Notes under the pieces: generated by a model
Seen by the model: only the letters and a program-made list of their open reading frames with translations
The model's database searches: none
Told to the model about the DNA's origin: nothing
Made by a program: the position numbers and the translations under genes
Source: Nymphaea colorata
Taxonomy: Eukaryota; Streptophyta; Magnoliopsida; Nymphaeales; Nymphaeaceae
Direction: 5' to 3'
Assembly: GCF_008831285.2 (NCBI RefSeq)
Contig: NC_045139.1
Span: 16,660,354-16,724,353, forward strand
Length of the DNA: 64,000 nucleotides
Part shown: positions 1 to 10,949 of the stretch, piece after piece
Layout of the letters: every line of letters starts with the position of its first letter
Position numbering within the stretch: position 1 is the stretch's first letter

Positions 1-3000
1 TTCAAGTTCTCAGCAGTCCCATTCTTCCACGGTGGTCAATCCTTCCAGTGTCTGTATCCTCCTTTACCTTGGATTTTCATATTTACAGCTTTTAATGACT
101 TAATTTGATCTGCTTTACAGGCTAGTGCCCTTAGTTCATTGGACAGTGGAAAGTTCATAGCACCAGCCAATGCAGCATCGTTACAACCTCCAGCCCCTGG
201 GCAATCTAATGTTGCTGGGCGTCCAGCTTCGTGGGATTCAGGAACTGTTGCTCAAAATGCACCATTGTCATTACGACCTCCTCTGTTGGCCGCATCTGGT
301 TATTCTTTTCCTGTTAGCTTGCAAGTGCCTGCAGCCTCTGAAGGTTCTCAAAATAGTCAGTCCAGTGCTGTATGTTTTCTGATCCATAATTCGGTACATT
401 TTCGGAAGTTTTTTTCCATATTGATGACCTGAATGTTATTAGCACTTCAATGAACAGAGCACCTCCGCAGCAGTTGCACAAGAATCATCAGGCATAACAT
501 CGGCTTGTAGTTCACCAATGGTTAATGTGCCTATTCATACATCTTCAATTCCTAATATTGTGCCAGCAGCAAATCCATATAATACTGTGAGGATGCCAGC
601 TATACCAATGTTTCCTAGTCCTCCTATGATGCCCGGCACCCCTGGAACCCCTGGGCCTCCTGGGATACATATGCCTGCCCCATCATCATCTTCTAATGTT
701 AATGCACGGCCACCAGCACTAGATTCATCTGCATCTGCAAGACCTACTTTGCCCTCTGTACCTCCAAGTTCATCAAATTCAGCCACAGTGAATGCTGCTC
801 AAAATGTTCAACAGCAAATGTATTCCGCATATCCAGGACCTCCAATAATTCCTCCACCTCAGGCACTGTGGCTGCGTCCTCCTCAAGCTGGGGGCCCACA
901 GCACCCCCCTTTCCTTCCATACCCACCCGTGTATCCTGGTCAAATTCCTATTCCTGTACGTCCTGTGTCATTTCCTCCAGTTACTTTGCCTGAACAATCT
1001 CAACCTCCTGGTGTTTCTCCTGTGGGACCTCCTGCAGAAACATCCTTAACTGCGGGAGGGGCTGGGCAGCAATCAAGCCCCCTGGGGACCCAATCACCAC
1101 CTCCAGGCATAGGTACATTATATTGCTTGATATATTATTTGGATTGTAAGATTGAGTTTTGAGGTGAAATTCTTTGTTGCAGATAAGGAAACAAAGTCTT
1201 CTGATTCAGTTAAGAAAGATGAGGTAATTATTAGCAGTGATGGTGATGATGCTTGGACAGCACACAAGACTGAAGCAGGGGTTGTTTATTATTATAATGC
1301 TATCACTGGAGAATCAACCTATACTAAGCCTTCTGCATTTAAAGGGGAGGTAAGAGCAGCTTTGACTTATTGTATACCCTTTCTTTATCAGCTTATGTGC
1401 ATATGCTGCTGATATTGTTGTACAAAATCTTTTGTTTTTGCAGCCAGAGAAAGCCATTGGCCAGCCAATTCCAATTTCATGGTATGTGCTTGTCTATTCA
1501 TGCTTATGGATAATGTTGTGAAAGAAATTCTTTCATGTGGATATTTTAAAAAGTTAGCCTGCTTGTCTTATTCAATGAAAAGGAACACCCTCATTGTTTC
1601 AATGTGCATGTGGGATGGTTGATCTTTAGGTTCTTATTCTCTTGGCTTTTTTCAGTTGATGGTTGCTTTTGTGTCTCATTGTGATAGCTGCCGGGCTACC
1701 AAAGTACTCTTGCAAGGGTTAAACCAAGGAAAAGAACAGAACACAAACACACTTTAACCACTAAAGAATTGGGGTTAACCAGAAAGCCTCCTTAATTTCG
1801 TTCATAATCTGGGGTTCACCCATCTCCACTATAAATAGAGTGATCACTTACATATACGGGTCGGAGAGTTCTTTTGACTCTGATGATCCAGACCTGGCTT
1901 ATTAAAGTGCCTAATAGCCATATACTTGGATCTCTTTTCATATTTGCAATATATACCCCTCAAGTACCTATCATATGGAATGTCATTTCTAACGTGCCAA
2001 ATCTCTGATCCCAGTCATGTTGTATGTTCGGCATGCTGGAGTAGTAAAGAGCAAAAGGCCATACAGACATGTTGGTTGTAGAAGTTAGTAATCTCACTGC
2101 CAATCTGGGTACACGCTGTGGTGATTCTGATGTTCATAGCATTGTTAGTGAATCTCAAAGAAAAATAGAATAGAAAAAAGACAATTGAGCAAGTGATCTT
2201 TGTCTTCAAGCTGGTTATTACTGAGATGAAGGAGACATCTTAGCTCAACTTTGTAAGGACAGAGCAATTCTTGATTCATGTAGTTTTGACTTTTGAGGCT
2301 TTGGTCTTAGTCGGTTTGATTTCATTTCTTTTTCTTAGGCAAGACTAAGTAACTTAGGTGCTTTGTTGCCCATCTAGGAGACTATTTGGTTGACTAGTTG
2401 CATAATTGACAACAAGACAGCTAGTTCATGACCATCTAGTTGGCTGGGCCATGGCTCATGGACTAGTCGACTGCCTTGGTTGGCTAGTCCATACTTGTTT
2501 TTCACTGACTGGTAGGTTCTTAGATCTTAGATGCAATTACAGTCTTTTTTTTTCCTCCTTTCTGGTTATTATTTTTCTTTATATCTCTGTGTGTTCATTT
2601 ACTTCCTTAGTTGTTTGCTGAAGGGTGCATTTATTACTCTTCTTTTCCCCTTGTTGTTTCACCTAGTTATGATTGCTTCTTAACTAGCTAATTTAGTTGG
2701 TTCAGGTAATTACCAACTAGCTATCTTGACTAGTCTTTCTAGGAACTTGACTGACCTACGTCTGACTTTCCGTGTTGGCAATTTAGCTTAGGAGAGATTA
2801 TGGGCACCAATGTCTATTTTTTCTTCGTGCTGCTACTCCACCCACAACACCGCTCCTCCTCCTCCCCCCCCCCCCCCTCTTTCTCCCCCAATTCTTTCTT
2901 TGTCTCCATCTCTGTCTTTGTTTTTGGGTGTGCGTGTTTCGTTAAGACTCAGTTGGAGCTTTTGGAAGTGCACTAGCTTTGATGTTCATCTGGGGCTAGG

Positions 3001-6000
3001 GCTGAACAACAAGCCGAGTAACTCGAACTCGGCTCAAATTTGAATTCGAGCCAGCTTTTATACTCAACAAGCCGAGCTCGAGTTGTCCGTTCAACTCGTT
3101 TATTTTATCGAGCCGAGTACGAGTTCGGTTAAGGAAGCTCGCTTAACCCAACTCGGCTCGCTTAACCCAAGAAAGGATATTTATTTTTTTCTTCATTCGC
3201 GCATCTTCATTTCTCATCTTTTTTTTCTCTCTCTTCACTTTCTTCCTCCTTCTTGCGACCAGTGGAATCCTCAAACCCTCCTTCCTTCTCTTCTCTCCTT
3301 CTCTCTCTCTCTCTCCCTCTCTATCTCTCTCTCCCCCTCTCTCCCTAAATCAGAGAACTGAAACCCTCTCCCTCAAACGAGAGAGGGTCTCAAGAACCCA
3401 ATGATTTCTAACTTTGTTTTGCAGAAGAGAAGAAGAAGAAGGAGAAAGAAGCGTCTGATTTTTTTTTGGAGAAGAAGGCGCCCAAAAATTTTTTTTGGAG
3501 AAGAAGGCGCCCAAAAAGCGCTTGGTTATGGCTCTGTGAAGAAGACCAAGGAAGAAATAGGGTTCTCCCTCAAACCCTCGCAGCCTCCCTCCTTCTCTCT
3601 CTCTCTCCCTCTCCTCAAACCCTCGCAGCCTCGCCCCTTCTCTTCTCTCCTTCTCTCTCTCTCTTCTCCCTCAAACCCTCGCTCGCAGCCTCGCTCCTTC
3701 TCTTCTCTCCTTCTCTCTCTCCCTCTCCTCAAACCCTCGCAGCCTCGCCCCTTCTCTTCTCTCCTTCTCTCTCTCTGTTCTCCCTCAAACCCTCGCCTCT
3801 CTCTCTTGTCCCTCAAACCCTCGCAAATTCGCTCCTTCTCTCTCTCTCTCTCTCTTCTCCCTCAAACCTTCGCAGCTTGGTGGGGGGAACAGGCTACTTG
3901 GGCCAACATCTGCTTCAAGAGCTCACCGAAAAGCCGTATGATGTAGCTTTCACATACCACAGTGCTACCAATCCTCCGCCGTCCCTCCTCCAGGCGCTGC
4001 TCCCCTCACCACCACGCGCCTTCAGGCTCGACCTCCAAACCGGCGAAGGACTCGACCTCATTGCCGACGCTCTGGGACAATGCCTAAACTAAACGAGTTA
4101 AACGAGTCGAGCTCGAGCTCGACTATAATAGGCGAGTCGAGCTCGAGCTCGTGTTAGGGAACTCGACTCGAGTTCGAGTTCGAGCTCTTTGAGCCGAGTC
4201 GAGCTCGAGCTGGCCAAGCTCGGGCTCGACTCGGCTCGTGTGCAGCCCTATCTGGGGTTGACAGCTAGATTGTTGCTCCAAGTAAGAGAGAATTCATACC
4301 AAGGGTGGTAAACCCAAAAGCCTGACAACCTTTGAGGATTTAGTTACAGGTATGTAACTTCTATGGAGTGCTTCATTAATAACCCCTTGTTTCTTGGTTC
4401 CTGTTGCCTAGGTTGGCCTGTTTTGCTGAAGGCCAATCTTTTAGTGAATAGCAGGTTTAATTGGGAGTTGGGACATGTATCTGACATTCAGATACAAATT
4501 TCCTTACCAGTATTTTGGTCGGGAAGCTGCTGGAATTGTTTCATTTTGGTAGCAAATTTTGTTATTTTGCCATTTGACATAAACCAACAAGCATTTTTCT
4601 TCTTCTTGGTAGAGGAGGTTCTCTTAGCAATGCATCTCATATGAAATATAATCTGTCATGTTTAAGTTTTGTCAGAATTTCATTGTAGATCAGGATGTTT
4701 CTTACAAGCTTCCTTCTTTTCAATTCCATATTTGGCAAGTTCCCTTCACTGTCTTTGAGAAATTGGTGTAATTCACTCTTGTGATGCAGAGATTTCGGTT
4801 TGACTTGTTTATATGTGTAATTATATTCCTGATTTTCAATTTTTACTTTTTCCACATGTTATTTAATTGAAATTCTGAACGATTAGTTCATTTTGGAGAT
4901 AGTGTTCAATGGAATGTAGGGCTTCAGATCGTCCATGTACAGGTCTAACCGGTCCATCATTCTATTCTATGCGGTCATTGGATTGGTTTCCACAAGGCCC
5001 TATATATTGCCCAGGACCATATCCAACCTCAGGGTGTTAATCTAATGTCTTTCACCGAGACAGATTTGTCCTTCATGTGGGTTAGCATATACAATTAATG
5101 TACCATTTCATGGATCCAATCCAAACTAAAAGGATACTTGTGATCAATTTTTGTTGAGAGCCGATTAGATGCCATGTTTGATTTGCTATATTGCCAATAT
5201 GTGATGGTTGATTGCCTTTCAGGGAGAAGCTGGGGAGTACAGATTGGTCCCTGGTCACCACTAATGATGGCAAGAAATATTACTATAATACAAGGAGCAA
5301 GGTATTTTATTCCTTGGTTTAGGTCTTATTAGTTATTTTGTGATTCTAATTCTACTTAAGATTTTTGAACTTGTTAACATAGATTTTCCTTTTGAATTTC
5401 AAGCGTTGGATGCCCAAGACACGTGAGTTTCCAAAGTAAGGTCTATGTTCATAAGTTTAACAGCCTTAGTTAGAACCACAATCACGGAAATCTACCATGC
5501 ACAGAAGGGGTGAGAACATTGTCTTGTATTTTCAGTGTCCAGTTACTCTGTTTGATCAGTGTCATTATTACCATCAGATGAGCTATGAGTATGCTATCGC
5601 TATTCTCTGAAAGGTGTTAAGTGAAGTCATATACAAAAAATGTGCATGATCTTGGGATTATGCTGCAGTATGCCTAATTCCAGATGCTGCTGTTGTTCTG
5701 GAACTTTATTGAGAGCTGCTTTATGGTGCTTAGTATGTGACAATATATGATTGAGCTAAAAGAAACTGTTACTATGGAACTGAAATTTGACTGGAACTGC
5801 TCCTTAGTAGTGATCATTTTTTGGTCTAAAAACCCTAATAAATTGAATTTCTGGATAAAAAATGGAACATGTCAAATGTGGATAACATTGAAGAAAAAAT
5901 AATTAGTGAAAAAGGAATAGCCTGACTGTGGCCCTTATGAGCAATATTCTTTGATGCCCTACAAAGTGACTGCTGGTTGTAGATTATTCTACCACTATCT

Positions 6001-9000
6001 CAACCTTCTCTACTAAAATAATTTTCTTTCTTGTCCTTAAAAATAAAATTTATGAACCTAACAATAAATTCTATACTGAAATTTTACCAATGATAGTCTC
6101 CTGATATGTCTGTTTGTTGCCATATCTTAATGTGCTATGTTGTGCTTAGTTGATTTTATCAGCAAGGCTACCTTTTATTGGTTTCTGCCATTCATGTTGT
6201 TGGATGCATTGACAATTTGACATGTCTGAATATGTGCATCTGCCAGGTAAGTAGCTGGCAAATACCCATTGAGGTTGTGGAACTAAGAAAGAAGCAGGAA
6301 TCTGAATCTTCTTCAAAAATGAGTGCACCATCTGCTCCAAATTCTGGTGGATTGGAAGAAAAGTCTCCTTCTTCTGTCGGTCTGAGTGCTCCTGCAGTTA
6401 ATAGTGGTGGTCGTGATGCAATGACACTTAGACCCTCTGCTGTGCCAGTGGGTTCATCTGCACTGGATCTGATTAAGAGGAAGTTGCAGGATGCTGGCAC
6501 ACCTGCTGGCTCATCTCCTCTTCCAGCTTCATCAGTCTCTTCTGCAACTGAGGTGAATGACCCTAACATGGTGGAGAATACTGCAAAGGACCAGCAACTT
6601 GACAATTTAAAAGAAAAAATTAGAGATGCTAATGGGGATGGCAATATGTCAGACTCGTCCTCCGATTCAGATGATAATGATGGTGGACCATCCAAGGATA
6701 AATATATCATGGAGTTCAAGGTATCGTTAGATTATAAATGATTTGTTTGTCCATAATTGGAAGAAATGCTTTCCTACTTGATGCTGCAACATGTGACAAC
6801 TGCATGCAGTGCATCTTCATATGTATTTAACAGGAAATGCCATTCTTTTCATTCAGTATATCCGTTAGGTTGTTTTAACTTTTTAACTAAATTTCTGCAC
6901 TAAAATTAGCTGTTCTTCTGTCTCCAGGAAATGCTGAAAGAAAAAGGAATTGCACCTTTTTCAAAATGGGATAAAGAACTTCCAAAAATTATTCTTGATC
7001 CACGTTTTAAGGTTTGTTTACTCAAGACTATCTGTTACCTTGTACAGATGGATGAAGCTCTATGAGTTGAGAGTTCTGTTTAACATGCACGAGCATCTTA
7101 ATTGGTGCTGGGTGAAACTATTTTGGTGTTCATGCATTTATTGCTCCGTTTGGTGTTTTTTTTTTTCATGAACAGTGGCCACTACTTATTTGTAGCAAAG
7201 ATTCATTGTTCTTCTAACTGGTTTTACTTGTCTTTTAAACACTTTGTCTTGTGTTGGACTTTTGAATAGCTCTTAGATGCTTATGAAACTAGTGTTACTA
7301 GCATGATCCTGAAATCTGGCTTGTCCTGGTAATTGACTTATTTGCAGTTGCCATCTTTACTTTTTCTGGTGTAGTTGCTTTACCTTGGGGTCACTCCTAT
7401 GCATTCTGAAACCTGTGCCCATTTGGTGCCGGCCTTATGGATAAGTTATATCTGGCCTCTACACTTTCTGTGCTACTTCTTGAGCTTCAGGAAGGAAGCT
7501 ACTTCGTGCGTTGAATTTATGCCTGTAAGATGAATGACCCTGAACTTATGGACTTAGGAATGTCATCTTTGTTAACTTGTGTTTTTTCATATAGATTCTG
7601 TTAACGTTTTTGCGCATCATCTAGGTAATGATGGAGGGGTGCTTCTGTATAGTAGGTTAGGTTGACTGCAAGTCTACCACATCATGGGCAATCTACCATT
7701 TGTGGTCACATCCAGATCTTCTGTCAATCCCTGTTATTTATTTATTTATTTAGATTTTGCTGCTAGTCTTTTTAGCTGTTTGCTTTCATGCAGGCTGTAC
7801 CAGGTTATGCATTAAGGAGGTCTCTGTTTGAGCACTATGTTCGTAATCGAGCCGAAGAAGCACGAAAGGAGAAACGGGCAGCACAAAAGGCTGCGGTTGA
7901 GGGTTTCAAACAATTGCTGGAAGAAGCTTCAGAGGTTATATTATGGGCTTGTCTTAAATTTTCACTGCAACTCTTTAGGTGACAATTTCCTTACAGTTAT
8001 AGATTTGGAGATTCTTGCGCTTGACTTTGTGCTCTCGTACGGCATCTTTTGTTCTCCTACCTCCTATTTTTGTTTCTTATGTTCTTCATTTACTCCACAT
8101 CAGGATATTGATCACAAAACTGATTATGCAACGATTAAACAAAAATGGGGAAATGATCCACGATTTCTGGCCTTGGATCGCAAGGAGCGAGAGCAGTTAT
8201 TGAATGAGAAGTAAAATATTTTTCCTTGTAGTTTCCCATAGGTTTTTCTTTTCTAATTATATTTAACTTTGTGCTACATGTTGGACGTATATGTAATTTG
8301 CTATAGGGTTCATCCTCTGAGGAAAGCTTATGAAGAGAATGTCCAGGCTGCCCGTGCAGCTGCAGTTTCCAGCTTCAAGTCTATGCTTCGAGATAATCGA
8401 GATATCAACAGCAGTAGCCGTTGGTCCAGGGTAAGTTTAGGCTTTAAATAATAACTTTCTACTGTTTGTTTTTGAGAATTTCAAAGGATTGAGTTTTTCC
8501 CTTGTTTTTTTTATAATGTTATAAAATAAGCATATTTTAAGTTTCACTATGCTATGTCATTGTTAGACTTTGTCTCCTTGCTTTAGCTTTATAATGCTTT
8601 TAACGTCTGAAACAACAAAAGGATGGACTGTTTTGGGAACGAGGAAACTTTTTCAAGAATCCTATTGGAAAAATCTTTTGGTTAGCAATTCATGGTTTAA
8701 AGTTTAAACAAATCATAAATTTGATGCTGAAGAAAGGAAGAACTGGGAATTCCTCCCACTTTTTAGTAATGTTTGTGAATTATGATAGTCGTCTTGTCAT
8801 TACAAGTATCAAATATTATGTATGTTAGGTGGGTGAAAATTTTGGCTTGCAAAGGCTTCCTTACAGGCTTTTCTTGTTTCAGCACTTGTGACTCTTTGAT
8901 GTATATAATTACATCCACTGTGAATATCATCCACAAAATGCCAAGGTACATCATGATGGTCCTCATGGTTGCCTGTGGAATTTATGTATTTCCAGTTGCT

Positions 9001-10949
9001 CCCAGTACTCTATTACGTTGTTGGATATGTTATGGATGTGGTAATGGTTGCCTTTGACAATGTAAATGGCTGTTTGTGAGTGCATATATGAATGAAGGTT
9101 GTATTCTTGGAAGAAGGCATTTCTTTTCTCTACTATCACGTGATAAAATTCTTTCCCCCCCTTCCAATGAATTGCTGTTTCTTTAGATGAAGGATAGCTT
9201 ACGGGGTGATCCAAGATACAAATCAGTGAAGCATGAAGAAAGGGAAATTTTGTTCAATGAATACATATCTGAACTAAAAGCTGCAGAACAAGAAGCAGAA
9301 AGAGCTGCAAGGGCAAAAAAGGAGGAAGAGGTAGCGACATAGTCAATTTTTTTGTGCCTTTTGAGTATTTTGGTAATAGCTATTTTTCATATATCTTTAT
9401 TATTTGGTCCACTTAAGATTTATCATTTGCATCCAGGAGAAGTTGAAAGAAAGAGAACGTGAAATGCGCAAGAGAAAAGAAAGGGAAGAACAAGAAATGG
9501 AAAGAGTGCGCTTGAAGGCGCGTAGAAAGGACGCAGTGGTTTCTTATCAAGCCCTTCTCACAGAGAAGATAAAGGATCCTCAGGTATTTCTCAAGCTAAA
9601 GTTGGTAATACTCATTAGGTATTGGCTTGCTTGTCACTACCAGTTGCTAATCGTTGATAAGTGCAAATTTCCTTAACAATTGAAGCTTAAAATGGAATCT
9701 TTGACTTTCTGATCCTGTGAGGCACATATAGATGTAAGCAACATAGTTGTGTCCTGGAAGGGTTTTTTGTTGTTCTTATCTACCAACTGATTTGTTTTAT
9801 GTGAATCCCTCATATAAGGGCATTTTAAGTTTGAACTGAGTTGGTCATCAGCTAAAATGTTTGCTATTCTCTATGTTGCATTGCATACTTTCAGGCATCA
9901 TGGACTGAATCAAAACCTAAATTGGATAAAGATCCACTTGGTCGTACCAAAAACCCTGATCTCGAGGAAACTGACATGGAAAAACTATTTCGGGAGCATA
10001 TGAAGATGCTGTATGAGGTGAGAATGTGAATATGTTGCTTTAGTGGGCCAAATTTTTATGTCAATAAACTTCTGGATAAGTTGGTTGTGTCAGTTACATT
10101 ATCATTCTTGATTGGCTACTCTTTTCAGAATTTTATTTTTTCTGATTTTAATGCTTGGGTAGGAGCATAATTTCGACTTAATAGGTTTCTATATACAAGT
10201 ATTTTTGTGCTTCTCTTTCTCTATGCATTGGGTTTTTCTTTTATAAATGGCATTGTACTAGGTGGCTAAACCCGTGATATGGTGTTCCTACCATCTTGCC
10301 AAGTCTTGTTTTGTGAATTTGGTATGTTCTTTGATGCCTTTCCACAATAATTTTCATACCAACTGAACATGTTCCTGCCAACAAAAATATAATGAGTTGT
10401 GAACCTAGATTCATCATTAGTGCATATCTGCAGCACTCCAATCGTCATGTAGCATTTCTTTTCCCAGTTTCAATCTTGAAAGATTTGGTGATGGTTTTCC
10501 AAGAATGCATCTTTTGCCCCCATCATCAGAATGGTTTACAACTCACTGCCTGTATCACTCATGTTATCCATGAACTTGAGATATCATGACCATTCACAGT
10601 ACTTAGTTTCTCTTCTGGTTTTTTCCTGTTACAGCGCTGTGCTCGTGAATTTCGGGCCTTGTTAGCTGAAGTTATCACAGGGGAGACTGCATCCCAAGCA
10701 GCAGAGAATGGGAAGACTGCGCTCAATTCCTGGACTATGGCAAAGGAACTGTTAAAACTTGACCCAAGATATTCAAAATTGCCTAGGAAAGAGAGGGAGT
10801 CTCTCTGGCGTCGACATGTTGATGAGATAATTCGAAAGCAAAAAAAGTATGATACCAAGGATGAGAAAGCGAATCCTATTGAGAAAGTTAAAACTCCCAT
10901 GGATTCGAGGAGTTCACCAGTGCCGGGGAGAAACCATGGCCGGAGATGA
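1..10949 (+). CDS. PRP40C: Pre-mRNA-processing protein 40C-like (WW/FF splicing factor), 5' end missing
   Basis: Partial gene; the upstream exons lie outside the window. Exons, all in phase: 2-49 (tail of an earlier exon), 121-369, 458-1112, 1183-1349, 1444-1481, 5223-5301, 6247-6720, 6928-7011, 7794-7934, 8104-8210, 8307-8430, 9187-9330, 9437-9583, 9895-10017, 10635-10949 (TGA). They give 964 residues. Order: a Pro/Ser/Gly-rich low-complexity region (about 1-320), WW domain 1 (about 340-370, DDAWTAHKTEAGVVYYYN), WW domain 2 (about 388-420, STDWSLVTTNDGKKYYYN, split by an intron), a Ser/Asp-rich acidic linker, then a chain of FF domains from exon 8 to the end with typical signatures such as DPRFLALDRKERE and DPRYSKLPRKERE. 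Known for the family: PRP40 proteins bind the phosphorylated RNA polymerase II tail and U1 snRNP/branch-point factors in the nucleus. The order of WW domains and long FF array fits PRP40C rather than PRP40A/B. Intron 5 (1482-5222) is swollen by a transposon. Confidence 0.93.
2395..2790. repeat. CTAGT/TTGACT-rich repetitive block in PRP40C intron 5
   Basis: The motif GACTAGT/CTAGTTGG and its complement recur many times (TTGACTAGTTGC, CATCTAGTTGGC, GGACTAGTCGACTG, CCAACTAGC, TTGACTAGTC). It looks like the short-motif arms of a non-autonomous DNA element, but I could not find convincing ends or a target duplication. Confidence 0.35.
3560..3870. repeat. CT-rich tandem repeat inside the hAT element
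   Basis: Roughly 45-60-bp units, each containing CTCAAACCCTCGCAGCC followed by a run of CTTCTCTTCTCTCC and CT repeats, occur about five times with small length differences. They may derive from the pyrimidine-rich 5' leader of the captured gene that has since multiplied by slippage. The units leave one frame open on the plus strand. Confidence 0.7.
3873..4092 (+). pseudogene. Captured 5' coding fragment of a Rossmann-fold (RmlD/MAT2B-like) gene
   Basis: The frame reads LVGGTGYLGQHLLQEL, followed by KPYDVAFTYHS, FRLDLQTGEGLDLI and ALGQ, about 70 codons, then a stop at 4090-4092. GGTGYLGQ is a glycine-rich NAD(P)-binding motif of extended SDR proteins. The sequence resembles the N terminus of plant proteins related to dTDP-4-dehydrorhamnose reductase and methionine adenosyltransferase beta subunit (recognised from memory, not by a search). 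Only the first strand-helix units are present; catalytic and substrate-binding parts are missing, so it cannot be an enzyme. It lies between the CT-rich repeat and the right arm of the hAT element. The surrounding frame is open from 3466 (208 codons). Confidence 0.72.

Larger units (their letters stand above)
2997..4250. mobile_element. Non-autonomous hAT-type transposon carrying a captured gene fragment
   Basis: A 1254-bp element in PRP40C intron 5. The ends are TAGGGCTGAACA and, inverted, TAGGGCTGCACA (11 of 12 match), fitting the hAT terminal pattern YARNG. The flanks are TCTGGGGC (2989-2996) and TCTGGGGT (4251-4258), an 8-bp target duplication with one mismatch, as hAT elements make. Both arms (2997-3175 and about 4090-4250) are packed with GAGCTCGAGCTCGACTCG-type short repeats, which resemble the subterminal transposase-binding arrays known for hAT elements. 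The centre holds a CT-rich tandem repeat and a coding fragment. No transposase is encoded, so it would need a helper element. Confidence 0.85.

Noticed and set aside
1690-1890. Possible LTR fragment in PRP40C intron 5 (CTATAAATAGAG, TTAACC repeats)
   Set aside because: No primer-binding site, no paired copy and no clear ends are visible.
3526-3816. Arg/Glu-rich 96-codon frame on the minus strand
   Set aside because: It is the reverse reading of the CT-rich tandem repeat.
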